This document shows positions 32,968-46,127 of a stretch of DNA of 57,446 nucleotides, one piece after another. Each line of letters opens with the position of its first letter. Position 1 is the first letter of the stretch. Where the stretch lies: the NCBI GenBank assembly GCA_937775295.1, contig CALKBZ010000037.1:1-57446 (forward strand), read 5' to 3'. Under the pieces are notes generated by a model, which saw nothing but the letters and a program-made list of their open reading frames with translations, had not been told where the DNA came from and made no database searches. The translations under genes were made by a program, and so were the position numbers. The stretch comes from an uncultured Opitutales bacterium. Its GTDB lineage: Bacteria > Verrucomicrobiota > Verrucomicrobiia > Opitutales > Coraliomargaritaceae.

Positions 32968-34758
32968 ATGAATAAATTATTGTTATCTTGTATGTGTGTG
33001 TGCCTCTCGGGCACTGCAGTGTCTGCGGTGCCTTTTCAGGAGATCATCGGGGAGGATGCAGAGTTTTTCTGCACAGTGCGCAGTCTTTCAGAAACTCGGG
33101 CGCAGTGGACGATGCATCCGATCGCAGCCGTGTTCGAAGACGAAGAGCTACTCGCATTTTTCAATGCGATGAAGGGCAGCGATACGCTTGAAGTAGACGG
33201 CAGTGCTAATGCATCCACTGGTTTTACCGAAGTGATGGAGGACGTGTTTGGGCTGAGCTACGATGAGTTGTTTGAGCTGTTTTCGGGGCAGGCGAGTGTG
33301 GCTTTTTATAATCTATCAGGCCAAGCGCTGGGGCAGGCAGGGCGTGAGGAAATGGTGTTGATGGCTGAGTTTTCCGGAGATGCCGCACGACTCGATAGAT
33401 TGATGCAAATTCAATTTGAGCGTAATCTGGCCGCGCAACAGGCGATTAATCCGCTAGTTGAGCATGTAATGATCGAGGAGTCGTTTATGGGCGAAACGCT
33501 CTATTTCGATGAGGCCTTTAATGGGCTAGCTACTTATATTGAAGATGGCTACGCGCTGGTGGATGGCATCGTGGTTCTGGCCGCTCCCGAGAGTCGTTTA
33601 CGTGCGGCAGTTGAGTCTATCAAGGAAGGAGCCAGTGCGCCGATCGCAGACTCTGCGGTGTATCAACGTTCGCGAGAAGAGGGCGGGCGTAGTGATTTTG
33701 GGGTGTATTTGAATTTAGAGAAATTGATGCCGACCTTGAATGGCGCATTGATTGAGCATCCCGCGGTAAAAAATTTGGCGATATTTGGGGTGACTGCGCA
33801 GAGTTTGGATCGTGCCTTGTCGCTGGAATCACTGCAGGCGTTGTATGCTGATTTTGATCTGATTGATTCCGGGTTGCTGTCGCATTATGGATTAATCTAT
33901 CGTGAGAAGTGGGGATTCTTAAGCCTGATGAGCTACGCAAACACTGCACTTCCGGAGGCCCACTATGTGACGGATGGGGCATTGAGTAGTTCGATTTCGA
34001 CCCTCGACGGCAGTGCGATGTTTGCAAATTTAGAAAGATTTCTGACTTCGGCGAGCCCGACATTGCCGCCGTTGATTGATATGCAGCTGCAGATAGCTAA
34101 GGCGAAGACGGGTGTCGATTTGCGTGCAGCGCTATTGGACAACTTCGGGTCTCAGATTGTTAGCCTGTCGGTCTTACCTGAGGCGAATCTGAATAACTCT
34201 GAGGTCGCAAAGCCGCAGCAAATTTTCGTGATTGAGGTGAAAGACGTGCAAGCACTGGCACGAGCCATCGAAGCCTTTAAGGACCTGGTTCCTAGCTTAC
34301 GCGCGATGGTTGAAGAGCAGATTTATAAGGGGCAGACCATTTATACAATCAGGGATTCGAGCGAGCCAGACATGGATAGTGGAAATACAGTTAGCTATGT
34401 GCTCTTGCGTTCGAGCGTGATCGTAAATGTCGGTGAAGTGGGCTTACTACATGAAGTGCTGACTCGCATGAGTGAAGGGGGGCAGGGGTTGTGGCAGAGT
34501 CCCGAGATCGAGCAATTATTTGAGCGTATTGAACGCCCGAATGCGGTGACACGTTCTTTTGTAAATACTGAACTGATGGTTGAGTCATTGTTTGAATCTC
34601 TGCTGCAAGTGGCTGAGTTTAGTGGTTTGACGAAGGATATGAGCAAGGCAAAAATCCCGTCTCGTCTGGACAGTGCCTATCGTATGGTTTCTGAGTTGAA
34701 TGAAGCGCCGGATGGTTTTTTTGGGCGCACGTTAATTATCAAAAGTGAGGGTGAATAA
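32968..34758 (+). CDS. Large secreted protein of unknown function
   Basis: The 596 aa product has a signal peptide (LLLSCMCVCLSGTAVSA). The mature part alternates amphipathic helices and strands; SQRSLSETRAQW-like and VFEDEELLAFFNAM occur near the start, and ADFDLIDSGLLSHYGLIYR in the middle. The general design (an exported protein measured against a target with self-comparison strands) resembles DUF3352-type proteins, but the match is weak. It starts 15 bp after the HtrA-like gene, and its stop overlaps the start of the next gene by one base (TAATG), which implies coupled translation. Confidence 0.5.
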   Translation: MNKLLLSCMCVCLSGTAVSAVPFQEIIGEDAEFFCTVRSLSETRAQWTMHPIAAVFEDEELLAFFNAMKGSDTLEVDGSANASTGFTEVMEDVFGLSYDELFELFSGQASVAFYNLSGQALGQAGREEMVLMAEFSGDAARLDRLMQIQFERNLAAQQAINPLVEHVMIEESFMGETLYFDEAFNGLATYIEDGYALVDGIVVLAAPESRLRAAVESIKEGASAPIADSAVYQRSREEGGRSDFGVYLNLEKLMPTLNGALIEHPAVKNLAIFGVTAQSLDRALSLESLQALYADFDLIDSGLLSHYGLIYREKWGFLSLMSYANTALPEAHYVTDGALSSSISTLDGSAMFANLERFLTSASPTLPPLIDMQLQIAKAKTGVDLRAALLDNFGSQIVSLSVLPEANLNNSEVAKPQQIFVIEVKDVQALARAIEAFKDLVPSLRAMVEEQIYKGQTIYTIRDSSEPDMDSGNTVSYVLLRSSVIVNVGEVGLLHEVLTRMSEGGQGLWQSPEIEQLFERIERPNAVTRSFVNTELMVESLFESLLQVAEFSGLTKDMSKAKIPSRLDSAYRMVSELNEAPDGFFGRTLIIKSEGE

Positions 34759-37109
34759 TGAGTACTAGATTTAATCGATGGGGACATTTTAGAGGTGTGA
34801 GACGCGGAGCTTTTTATTTAAGTGGCGGGTTGATAACGTGTGCGCTTGCATGTGCAGAGGTAGCGCCGTTTTCGTTCTCAGGACCGGAGGTGCTGAAGTT
34901 GGATTGGGGCACGCGTGCGCTCAATGTAAGTGATGTGAACCAGGATGGATTGAGCGATTTAGTCGTGATCAACAATGATAGCGCACAGATCGAGATCTTG
35001 TATCAGTTGGCAGACGATGCGCCTAACACGAGTGGTAAGACACGCTTGAATCGTAATCGTTGGGAGCCGCCGCTTGAGGATGCTCGTTTCGAGAGTGAAT
35101 CGATAACGATTGGCTTTCCGGTATTTGACTTGTCAGTGGGGGATTTGAATGGCGATGGGCGCGATGATCTGGCCTATACTGCTCGTGAGGTGGCGCTGAC
35201 AGTTCGCTATCAAAATGAAGCGGGGCAATGGCCGGACGCGCATGTGTTTGATGATTTCGCGGCGCTGGGATGGACGGGCACCGTTCGGATTGCAGATGTG
35301 GATGGCGATGGGAGTGCGGAGTTGGTCGTCGTGTCCGCGGATGCGCTTCGAGTTTTTCGTCAGGATTCACATGGCCATCTCGGTGAGGCGGCGGTGTATT
35401 ATGTGACGGGGGAGAATCCGTTTAATTTATTGCTGGAAGATGTGACGGAGGATGGGCGCAAGGATGTGCTCTATATTTCAGCGAATGGCGATCAGTCGCT
35501 CGCACTACGAGAGCAGTTGAGTGATGGTGGGTTTGGACCTGAGCGGCGTTTTGTTTTTGAACGGCCTGTGCGTGGAGTGCGTGCGATGCCTCAAGCTGAG
35601 GGTGCGGGGCTGTCTTTTTGCTCGGTTGATTCGCGCAGCGGAGGTGTGGAGTTCTTCCGCCTGACACAGGCGGAGGCAGTACAGGAGGTCAGCGGTTTTT
35701 CCGCCGCGCAACCGGAGATTTATCCGATCTTCAAAAAGGGGCGTATGGCGGCGAGCTATGCACTCGGTGATTTGAATGGCGACGGGCAAGAGGACTTACT
35801 GGTCGCAAATCCTGCCGGTGCCGAGTTGGTGCTGTTTTTGAAAAAATCGGGACATTTCGATTCGCCCCAAACTTTTCCGTCGTTTTCGGAAATATCCTCG
35901 ATCGCCAGTGGTCGCTTTTTTAAAAAAGATCGAGCTGCAGTGGTGGTCGTGAGTGCTGGTGAGAAGACGATCGGGCTGAGCCAGATAGATCGGGCTGGTC
36001 GACTCTTATTCCCGCGGCAACTTTTGATTGGAGAAGGAGAACCATTGGTCTGTGAGGCGGTGGATTTGGATGGTGATGGCTTTGATGAGTTGGCATTGGT
36101 CAGTGAACTGAAGGGTGAGATGGCATTAACGCTGGCTCGACCTGAGAGTCGTGACAATACGGATTCAAGCTGGGTCGTACTTTCCCGCACTGTGCTGTCT
36201 GGGGTGAAACGTAAGCCGTTCGAGATTCGTGAATTGGCGGTGTTTGATGATAACCGCAGTGGGCTGATGATCTTTGTGACGCGTGAGGCACCCGTGTTAT
36301 TATTTGCAGAAGAGGTGAATGGCGTAGTGCTTAAGGAAGTGGCACAGGCATCGACAATTAGAGAGAGCTTGTTGAAAGACATACAGCCTGCGCAGGTCAG
36401 TGTGTTTGATGTCGACGGTGATGGGAGTAATGAGCTTGTCGTGGGTCGATCTGGCTACGCTCGTGCGCTACGAGTGAAGGATGATATGCTCGAAATGGTG
36501 GATCAGTTTAATGCCCTGCGAGGTGACGATGTGGTATCGGCAGTGATCCCATTGTATGAAGACGGTGTGGTGCAACAGTTGTTTTTCTATGTATCGGCTG
36601 CCGGAGAATTCCAACTGCTTAAGCGTGACCAGGATGGTGTCTTTCGGTATCGCAAAACGGTCGATGCAGGAAAGATTAATTTAAGTGAGTGGTATCGATT
36701 AGAGGAGACCAAAGGAGCGACGGAGTTTATTTTTGCAGGCGAAGATCGTTTCTGGCGTTTACCTGCACAGGCAGAGGTGTGGACGCGGGTGGTTGAGGAA
36801 AGCTTCGAGACAAACCTTGATGACGTGCATTATAGTTATGTGGAGGGAGCTGACTTTAATCAAGATGGCCGCTTCGATTTACTCGCGGTGGATGGCCAGA
36901 GCCATGTGCTGGAGATTCTCGTGAAGGAAGAACTCGATTGGCAGAGCCGCATGTTCTGGGAAGTGTTTGAGCAGAACTTACATTACCAAGGGCGCACGGG
37001 AAGTAATGTGGAACCGCGCGAGGTGGTGATTGCAGATTTGACCGGCGATGGGAAACTCGATTTTGCATTTTTAGTGCACGATCGGATTTTGTTTTATCCA
37101 CAAGAATGA
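34758..37109 (+). CDS. Exported FG-GAP/VCBS-repeat protein
   Basis: The 783 aa protein has a signal sequence (about 18-34) and at least nine calcium-binding-type repeats of the FG-GAP/VCBS class. Their loops include DVNQDGLSDLVV, DLNGDGRDDLAY, DVDGDGSAELVV, DVTEDGRKDVLY, DLNGDGQEDLLV, DLDGDGFDELAL, DVDGDGSNELVV, DFNQDGRFDLLA and DLTGDGKLDFAF. Such repeats fold as an integrin-like beta-propeller. It probably sits on the cell surface or in the periplasm. It is translationally coupled to the preceding gene and is the last gene of the operon. Confidence 0.85.
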   Translation: MSTRFNRWGHFRGVRRGAFYLSGGLITCALACAEVAPFSFSGPEVLKLDWGTRALNVSDVNQDGLSDLVVINNDSAQIEILYQLADDAPNTSGKTRLNRNRWEPPLEDARFESESITIGFPVFDLSVGDLNGDGRDDLAYTAREVALTVRYQNEAGQWPDAHVFDDFAALGWTGTVRIADVDGDGSAELVVVSADALRVFRQDSHGHLGEAAVYYVTGENPFNLLLEDVTEDGRKDVLYISANGDQSLALREQLSDGGFGPERRFVFERPVRGVRAMPQAEGAGLSFCSVDSRSGGVEFFRLTQAEAVQEVSGFSAAQPEIYPIFKKGRMAASYALGDLNGDGQEDLLVANPAGAELVLFLKKSGHFDSPQTFPSFSEISSIASGRFFKKDRAAVVVVSAGEKTIGLSQIDRAGRLLFPRQLLIGEGEPLVCEAVDLDGDGFDELALVSELKGEMALTLARPESRDNTDSSWVVLSRTVLSGVKRKPFEIRELAVFDDNRSGLMIFVTREAPVLLFAEEVNGVVLKEVAQASTIRESLLKDIQPAQVSVFDVDGDGSNELVVGRSGYARALRVKDDMLEMVDQFNALRGDDVVSAVIPLYEDGVVQQLFFYVSAAGEFQLLKRDQDGVFRYRKTVDAGKINLSEWYRLEETKGATEFIFAGEDRFWRLPAQAEVWTRVVEESFETNLDDVHYSYVEGADFNQDGRFDLLAVDGQSHVLEILVKEELDWQSRMFWEVFEQNLHYQGRTGSNVEPREVVIADLTGDGKLDFAFLVHDRILFYPQE

Positions 37110-37249
37110 GTTATTTCAGCTGTCAGTTTGTTTCCGCATGGTCTGCGGCATTCACGGTGCCTCTGATTGTCGGCTAACACCTCTCATTATCCGAGGGTGC
37201 CAGATACGATGCCTCAGTTAACGCGAGAGTCTGAGAATTCTGATTAAAC

Positions 37250-38491
37250 CTAGTAGAGGCGGAATTGCATGTGGTTGCGTTGGAAGGCTTGCGCCTGCGC
37301 GGTCCATTTGCTCACGAAGTCTTTGGTTCTTGCCTGAGCGCCACGTTGGCTGATTTCGTGCCACCACGCGGTGCTGCCGACGTGCTTGTTAAATAAGGCG
37401 GGGTTCTTTGCATCAGCGAAGGGATTGCCCGAGGTCCATGCGGCGGTGAGTCGCATCATATAAAAACTAATTTCGGTGGGGCGTACTTTGGCCCAATCGT
37501 TGACACTAACATAGACGCCTTCGACGCTGGCGCCAGATTTGGTTTTGGTGCTGAGGATGCGAAAGCTTAGGCCTGGGATGTGCTGTGCGCTGAGTGCTTG
37601 TTGCACTTGTAGTGCGGATTTCCCTTTGTAGCGAAGTAAGCGAAATGGATAGGGTGTACCGATGCCATGCGAGAAGCCTCCGACTTGCGCTCCGAGACCT
37701 GTCATTGCATAGCCGAGGACGGCTGAGAGGTTGGGGATATACGGCGAAGTTGGCACCCATTTGAGCCCTGTTTGTGGCCACAGCATGTCGCGCCGCCAGC
37801 CATCCATCTTAATGACCGTGAGCTTCCCTTGCTGGCGCACTTTGTCGCTCACATTCATGCTGCCAGGTGTATACTTCGCGATTTGTGCGAGCTCACCGAT
37901 GGTGAAGCCATGGACGTAGGGCACGTGGAAGGCTCCGACGTAGCTGCGCCATTCGCGGTCGAGCGGTGGACCGTCAATTTTCAGGCCGCCGAGTGGATTT
38001 GGGCGGTCGAGCACCACGACCTCGACGCCATTTTCAAAGCAGGCTTCCATCGCGTAGCGCATGCAACTGACGTAAGTGTAAGAGCGCACGCCGACGTCTT
38101 GGAGATCAATAATCAGTGCATCGAGTCCGCGTAGCATCTCAGCAGATGGCTTGCGGTATTTGCCGTACAGTGAATAGACGGGAAGCTGGGTGCGTGGGTC
38201 GATTCTGTTGTCGATTGGCACGTTTGCCTGTTCGTTGCCGTAAATCCCGTGCTCTGGACCAAACAGTGCAACGAGTTTCACATTTTGCGCGCTTCGCAGC
38301 ACGTCAATGCTGCTGACTCCATCACGGTTGACGCCAGCTGGATGGGTAAGCAGCCCGACTCGTTTGCCTGCGATGGCGCGAAATCCAGATTGTTGCAGTG
38401 TGTCGATGCCAAGGGTGACGCGGTCTGCTTGTGCGATGAGCGCACAGCTTGCTAGGAGAGTGATCGAGAGAAGACGAAGGGAATTAAACAT
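37250..38491 (-). CDS. namZ: Exo-beta-N-acetylmuramidase NamZ family (DUF1343)
   Basis: NamZ-type glycosidases remove terminal MurNAc from peptidoglycan fragments. The 413 aa protein has a signal peptide ([16 protein letters not shown]) and the DUF1343 landmarks [73 protein letters not shown] and [19 protein letters not shown] 38491 opens on the signal peptide; an in-frame ATG 48 bp upstream overlaps the neighbour further. The start overlaps the end of the DUF2062 gene by 8 bp. A role in cell-wall recycling is inferred from the family. Confidence 0.85.
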   Translation of the reverse strand: MFNSLRLLSITLLASCALIAQADRVTLGIDTLQQSGFRAIAGKRVGLLTHPAGVNRDGVSSIDVLRSAQNVKLVALFGPEHGIYGNEQANVPIDNRIDPRTQLPVYSLYGKYRKPSAEMLRGLDALIIDLQDVGVRSYTYVSCMRYAMEACFENGVEVVVLDRPNPLGGLKIDGPPLDREWRSYVGAFHVPYVHGFTIGELAQIAKYTPGSMNVSDKVRQQGKLTVIKMDGWRRDMLWPQTGLKWVPTSPYIPNLSAVLGYAMTGLGAQVGGFSHGIGTPYPFRLLRYKGKSALQVQQALSAQHIPGLSFRILSTKTKSGASVEGVYVSVNDWAKVRPTEISFYMMRLTAAWTSGNPFADAKNPALFNKHVGSTAWWHEISQRGAQARTKDFVSKWTAQAQAFQRNHMQFRLY

Positions 38492-39143
38492 CGGAGTCGG
38501 GGTCGGAAGGAAGGTCTGATTTACGCGCTTTACGATCATGGATTTTTTGAATCAAAAGTGCGTAGCTTGCGGCGGTTCTTTTGGCTGTGAAGCGATAGGC
38601 AAAGCTAGAGATGAGGCCGAAAAAGACCCCCATGACGATGCCACCGAGACACATGATGCTGAAGGTGGCCAGCAGGGGTTCAATATTGCTGATCCATTCG
38701 CCGTTGGTGAAATTATGGGCGATGGCTTTAACGTCGTTTTGGCCTAGTGGCGGTGTATCAATGCTGACGATACGGAGCACGCTGCTGCCAACTTGATAGG
38801 CGGCATACCAGAACGGCAATATCGTGAGTGGGTTAGAGAGCATTTGTAACCCGACGAGAATCGGCAGATTTGCCCGCAGAAACAGGGCGAGACAAAGTGC
38901 GATTGGAATCTGTATGCCGTAGAGTGGCATGAGTGCGAGAATGAAGCCTGCGTAGATTGCGGGCACCGCGTTCTCGACGCGAAAGCTCCAGAGATAGATG
39001 CGTTTACGCGCACCGACGGAAAAGCGCCAGAGGATCGGGTAGCGATGAATGTTGGTGCGCCGAGGCAAAAGCCTGAGCCAGCGCTTCACCCTGCGGATGC
39101 GGCGCGTTCTCGTCTCTCTGAGTTCATGCTCTTCAATGGTCAT
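38484..39143 (-). CDS. DUF2062 membrane protein
   Basis: The 219 aa protein has a basic N-terminus ([16 protein letters not shown]) and three or four membrane helices, with the DUF2062 core [20 protein letters not shown] and [20 protein letters not shown]. The function of the family is unknown; members are often next to envelope or glycosyltransferase genes. Its start overlaps the glycerate kinase stop by 4 bp and its end overlaps namZ by 8 bp, so the three genes form one coupled unit. Confidence 0.83.
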   Translation of the reverse strand: MTIEEHELRETRTRRIRRVKRWLRLLPRRTNIHRYPILWRFSVGARKRIYLWSFRVENAVPAIYAGFILALMPLYGIQIPIALCLALFLRANLPILVGLQMLSNPLTILPFWYAAYQVGSSVLRIVSIDTPPLGQNDVKAIAHNFTNGEWISNIEPLLATFSIMCLGGIVMGVFFGLISSFAYRFTAKRTAASYALLIQKIHDRKARKSDLPSDPDSDV

Positions 39144-40325
39144 TGTTGAGTCTGTTGCTGCAGAACTTGGGCGGTTTTATTTTGCAAATTGTCTGGGCCT
39201 TCTGCGAGTGCCTGTGGGAGTGGGCAGCCTTCGGGAGTAATAGCTGCGGTGGTGCAATTGGGGAACTCTCGGTGCAGTTGCTCGGCTGCTGGTGCTTCGA
39301 TACAACCCGCTAACAGTATCATTGGTTTGTGGGCGAGATTAGCCGCGATTGCGAGTGCGTAGGGGCCTTTGCCGTTCAGTGAGCTGAGGTCGATCTGGCC
39401 CTCTCCGCTGAGGATTAGATCGGCTGCAGCGATCTTGCTCTCTAGGTCAAGCCAGGTGCTGACGAGTTCGAACCCCGCGACGTAGTGGCTGCCACAGGCT
39501 ACATTTAGGCCAAAGCCGATGCCTCCAGCCGCGCCGCTCCCCGGCGATTCGCGGAGTGCTTCAGGCTGCTTGAAGTATGCACTGAGCATCGAGGCGATAC
39601 GTGCGGACTCAGCCTCGAAGCTTTCTAGTTCGTCTGCGAGTAAGCCTTTCTGAGGGCCATAGACTGCTGCGGCTCCGCGTGGGCCGAGCAATGGGTTGTC
39701 GACATCGCACGCGATGAAAATCGGCGGTGTGACGATTTCGAGACTGCCTGAGATGTGGGTGACTTGTGGCCAGTTCGCTGGGAGGATGCGTTCGATGGCG
39801 TGACCGTTTGAGCCGATAAACTGTAAGCCTAGTGCTTGCAGTAGTCCGAGACCGAGGTCGCTGGTGGCACTGCCGCCAATACCGAGTAGAATCGCATCCG
39901 CACCTTCTGCGACTGCGATCCGAATTAGTTCACCCACTCCGTAAGTGGTGCACCGTTTTGGGTGTCGGCGATGTGCAGGCACTTGTTCGAGGCCTGCAGC
40001 AGCGGCCATTTCGATGATCGCGACCTTGCCTAGAGGAAGGTCGAGTCGCTCACGCACTGCAGTAGGCAATGCAGTGCTGTTCACCCAGCCTAAGGGTGCT
40101 TCGAGGTCGCCTCCGAGTGGGCCGCAGACGGTATGTGTCTGAATGAAACCATTTGCGGCAGTTGGTTAAAATACTACAAAAGCCTTCGCCGCCATCGGTC
40201 AGTGGCGCTTGCGTGATGTGTGCGGCACTACCTAGCGCTTGGCGTGCGCCAGCAGCAGCTGCAGCGCATGCCGCGACGGCCGTCATGGAGTCTTTGAACT
40301 TATCGAATGCAGCGAGGATTTTCAT
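39140..40325 (-). pseudogene. Glycerate kinase, frameshifted
   Basis: Glycerate kinase phosphorylates D-glycerate with ATP. The N-terminal part (MKILAAFDKFKDSMTAVAA ... LTDGGEGFCSILTN, from ATG 40325) and the rest (AANGFIQTHTVCGPLGGDL, then IIEMAAAAGLEQVP, LLGIGGSATSDLGLGLLQAL, CDVDNPLLGPRGAA, ILSGEGQID) are in different frames. The switch lies at about 40160-40166, where one base must be removed, or two added, to join LTN to AANG. No long homopolymer is at the site. Either the gene is inactivated or the sequence has an indel. If joined it would be about 394 aa, normal for the family. Its stop overlaps the DUF2062 start. Confidence 0.8.
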
Positions 40326-40404
40326 AAACTGCGTAGATGCAAATCCTGTGCCGAACGTCAGATTTTGAGTGTTCTCATCAATTCGACGTTCGGCATTGGA
40401 AAGA

Positions 40405-42144
<1,740 letters not shown>

Positions 42145-42231
42145 TGGTTTTGGGTGTCCCTGGTTGAATTGGGGATCCCGTGCTCTGGTAGCTGCTGCAG
42201 GTTGATGTGGGTGTGTATATTGTTTTTAGGA

Positions 42232-43485
<1,254 letters not shown>

Positions 43486-43611
43486 TTTGGAGTGGCAAGG
43501 TGGAAAGGTTAAAAAGTGGGAAGGTTGGGATGTTTTAACGGTTAGGAAGCAGGAATTACATTCTCACTTTCATACTGTTGCACCTGCACACATCAATTGA
43601 CTGGCGCGCAC

Positions 43612-44073
43612 TCAATTCACATCTCCCAGATAATTCGAACTCGGCTCGAAGCCATTTTTGGTAAAAAAGGGTTTGATCACTATTGGTAGAAAGCGGTGGT
43701 CATCCAGTTCTTCCAGCGGGATCCACTCGACGCCGATTTGCTTTTTGTCGTGCTCGGTACCAGGGCCGATGCCGTCTGGATTCGGCAGTGAGCAGCGAAA
43801 CACGCTCTCGACTTGATGGAAACTGTGGTGCACCTGGCGGAACTCATGATTCTTGCCGATGTATTCACGCACATAGAGGAGTTCGCCGACATCGACATCG
43901 GTGCCAATCTCTTCGAGGCATTCGCGTTGCACGCATTCGCTCAAGGTCTCGGCGTGGCGCTGGCCGCCGCCAGGTAGAATGTAGAACACGCCAGACTGAT
44001 CGCTCATTTTGATGGCGAGTAGTTTGCCTTCTAGGACAATGAGGGCTCTGGCAGCTGTACGGATAGTGCGCAT
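43612..44073 (-). CDS. Nudix hydrolase
   Basis: The 153 aa protein carries the Nudix box [23 protein letters not shown] at about residues 36-58, with the Glu pair of the REUXEE core that binds the metal. The N-terminal [18 protein letters not shown] and the [10 protein letters not shown] strand are standard. The family hydrolyses a nucleoside diphosphate linked to another moiety; the substrate cannot be read from sequence. Confidence 0.85.
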   Translation of the reverse strand: MRTIRTAARALIVLEGKLLAIKMSDQSGVFYILPGGGQRHAETLSECVQRECLEEIGTDVDVGELLYVREYIGKNHEFRQVHHSFHQVESVFRCSLPNPDGIGPGTEHDKKQIGVEWIPLEELDDHRFLPIVIKPFFTKNGFEPSSNYLGDVN

Positions 44074-44158
44074 AAGATCTTACAGCCAAGGGCTGAATGC
44101 GCGATGAGCAAGACTCAAGCGCTAGAAATCGCGCAGTGGACGAATTTAATCGATAAAA

Positions 44159-44551
44159 ATGAGCGCAATCAATTTGTCTCCGGCGCGGTTACTTTACATA
44201 ATTCGGCAGATGCCAGAATTTGAGATAACCAAGTGTTGGGACGAGTTTGCAGATTCACCCAGTGTACTCGCCTATCTAGATGCACATTTCAAAGGTGCAG
44301 AGGACTTGCAGCGTGCCTTGCTGGAAGAGGTCGATGAGAGTGATTTCTCGCTACGCGACTGGATAGAGGCGTTGCTGGTGCTGAATCAATGGCTGGAGGA
44401 GCGCAGCTTGGATTTACCGTTCAACGATAATATCGGCTATGTATCTTGTGCGGGCGCGTCTGCGGGTGCGGGGGCGCATTTGTCGCATTTGCCTAGCTTG
44501 GTGGCTGATTTACTGGAGCAGTATGGCTGCGAGCGTGCGGTGGAAAAGTAG
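44159..44551 (+). CDS. Small protein of unknown function
   Basis: The 130 aa product is acidic and predicted mostly helical, with EFADSPSVLAYLDAHFKGAEDLQRALLEEVDESDFSLRDWIEALLVLNQWLEERS in its centre (quoted here in shorter pieces: SVLAYLDAHF, LRDWIEALLVLNQWL). It ends with an Ala/Gly-rich turn (GASAGAGAHLSHLPSL). I do not recognise it. An in-frame ATG at 44210 (MPEFEITKCWDEF) may be the true start. It lies 58 bp before mgtE. Confidence 0.45.
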   Translation: MSAINLSPARLLYIIRQMPEFEITKCWDEFADSPSVLAYLDAHFKGAEDLQRALLEEVDESDFSLRDWIEALLVLNQWLEERSLDLPFNDNIGYVSCAGASAGAGAHLSHLPSLVADLLEQYGCERAVEK

Positions 44552-44609
44552 ATAGTTAGGATTTCGCTGCTTTACTCTGTGGGCAGGGGCTTCTAAGATT
44601 AAAGGTTGG

Positions 44610-45959
44610 ATGCGAGAAGAAAGCACATTTACAGACTCGGAGGTCGAGGCACTCGTTGAAAGGGGTCAATTAAAGGCGCTTTCCGAGTCGTTGACCAGTT
44701 GGGCAGATCCTGAGGTGGCGGATTTGATTCTGCGTATGGACAAACCGCATCAAGTGTTGGTCTATCGTGCCTTGCCGCGTCAGCGGGCTGCGGATGTGTT
44801 TGCTCATTTCGAGCCTGAGGATCAGGACGTTTTCTTAACTGCGTTAACCGATGCGGATACGCGCTCGCTGCTAGCGAATCTGAGTCCTGACGACCGCACC
44901 GCGATGCTAGATGAGCTGCCAGCGACTGTAATGCGGCGGCTCATGCAATTGTTGAGCCCTGCGGATTTGGCGGAATCACGTCAGTTGCTGGGCTACCCAG
45001 AGGAGAGTGTCGGTCGATTGATGACGCCGGACTATATTCGTCTGCGTGCGGAATGGACCTGCGAGCAAGCGCTGGCACATGTTCGTAAATACGGGCGCGA
45101 CTCCGAGATTTTTAATATCTTCTACGTGACTGATGCTGTTGGTAAGCTAGTGGATATCGTGCGTATGCGCCGTCTAATCATGATTGATCCACAGACGCTG
45201 ATTCAGGAAATGCTCAATTATAATTGTGTGAGTATTTCAGCGTATGATGACCGCGAAGTGGCGGTGGAAATGATTCAGCGTTACGACGTGAACGCGTTAC
45301 CCGTGGTCGATTCTGAGGGTGTGTTGCTCGGGATCGTCACCGTGGATGATATCCTCGACGTGGCCGAAGAAGAGGCCACGGAAGACATTCAAAAAGGTGC
45401 GGCGGTGGCTCCATTGGAGACGCGCTATAGTGTCGCTTCGCCAACACAACTGTTCCGCAAGCGCATCGGCTGGCTGCTGATTCTGATTTTCGTTAATTTG
45501 ATTTCAGCCAGTGTGATATCGAGCTACGAGGAATATGTGGTAGAGTTTATCACCCTTGCGCTGTTTATGCCGCTGGTCATCGCCAGTGGTGGTAATTGCG
45601 GCGCACAGTCGGCGACCTTGATGGTTCGCGCGATTGCGACTGGCGATTTGGAGTTGAGTGATTGGTTGATGGCTGTTAGCAAGGAGCTCTTTGTTGGTTT
45701 GCTGCTCGGTGGCGCAATGGCGGTGATCGCCGGTGTTGTCAGCCACCTGTATGGGGGCGATAGTCACATCGCATGGATCGTGGGGCTGAGTATGATTGCG
45801 ATCGTGTTCGTGGCGAATAGCTTCGGTGCCTTGTTGCCGTTTGTGCTGAGTCGTTTGAAGGTCGACCCCGCAGCTGCTAGTAGTCCGCTGATTACTTCAG
45901 TTATGGATGTGCTCGGCCTGCTGATCTATTTCTCGATCGCAGTGCTCGTGCTAGGGTAG
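44610..45959 (+). CDS. mgtE: Magnesium transporter MgtE
   Basis: MgtE is a Mg2+-gated Mg2+ channel of the inner membrane. The 449 aa protein shows the full order: N domain with helical MgtE_N repeats ([35 protein letters not shown]), then two CBS domains ([15 protein letters not shown] and [28 protein letters not shown]), the plug helix, and five membrane helices from about residue 295 ([38 protein letters not shown] with the pore, and [14 protein letters not shown]). No Mg-sensing riboswitch is visible in the 58 bp before it. Confidence 0.94.
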   Translation: MREESTFTDSEVEALVERGQLKALSESLTSWADPEVADLILRMDKPHQVLVYRALPRQRAADVFAHFEPEDQDVFLTALTDADTRSLLANLSPDDRTAMLDELPATVMRRLMQLLSPADLAESRQLLGYPEESVGRLMTPDYIRLRAEWTCEQALAHVRKYGRDSEIFNIFYVTDAVGKLVDIVRMRRLIMIDPQTLIQEMLNYNCVSISAYDDREVAVEMIQRYDVNALPVVDSEGVLLGIVTVDDILDVAEEEATEDIQKGAAVAPLETRYSVASPTQLFRKRIGWLLILIFVNLISASVISSYEEYVVEFITLALFMPLVIASGGNCGAQSATLMVRAIATGDLELSDWLMAVSKELFVGLLLGGAMAVIAGVVSHLYGGDSHIAWIVGLSMIAIVFVANSFGALLPFVLSRLKVDPAAASSPLITSVMDVLGLLIYFSIAVLVLG

Positions 45960-46069
45960 AAATGTGGGTGTTTGAAGGATCATTCGACGCATGAGGTCGT
46001 TGTTTCTATGGCGTTCCAGATCTTGACGCTTTCACCGCCGGATACTGATTAACTCACGCTGTATCGAAC

Positions 46070-46102
46070 AAAAAAACGGCGTGCCTAAAGGTAGACACGC
46101 CG
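46070..46102 (-). terminator. Terminator downstream of the PEP-CTERM gene
   Basis: Stem CGGCGTG (46077-46083) / CACGCCG (46096-46102). On the minus strand it is followed by seven T residues, so it terminates the metal-island operon 26 bp past its last stop. It may also serve mgtE weakly from the other side. Confidence 0.82.
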
Positions 46103-46127
46103 CTTGCTTTAATAAGAAGTTGCTGAG

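Noticed and set aside
44552-44609. Mg-responsive riboswitch before mgtE
   Set aside because: Only 58 bp separate the genes, too short for an M-box, and no matching stems were seen.
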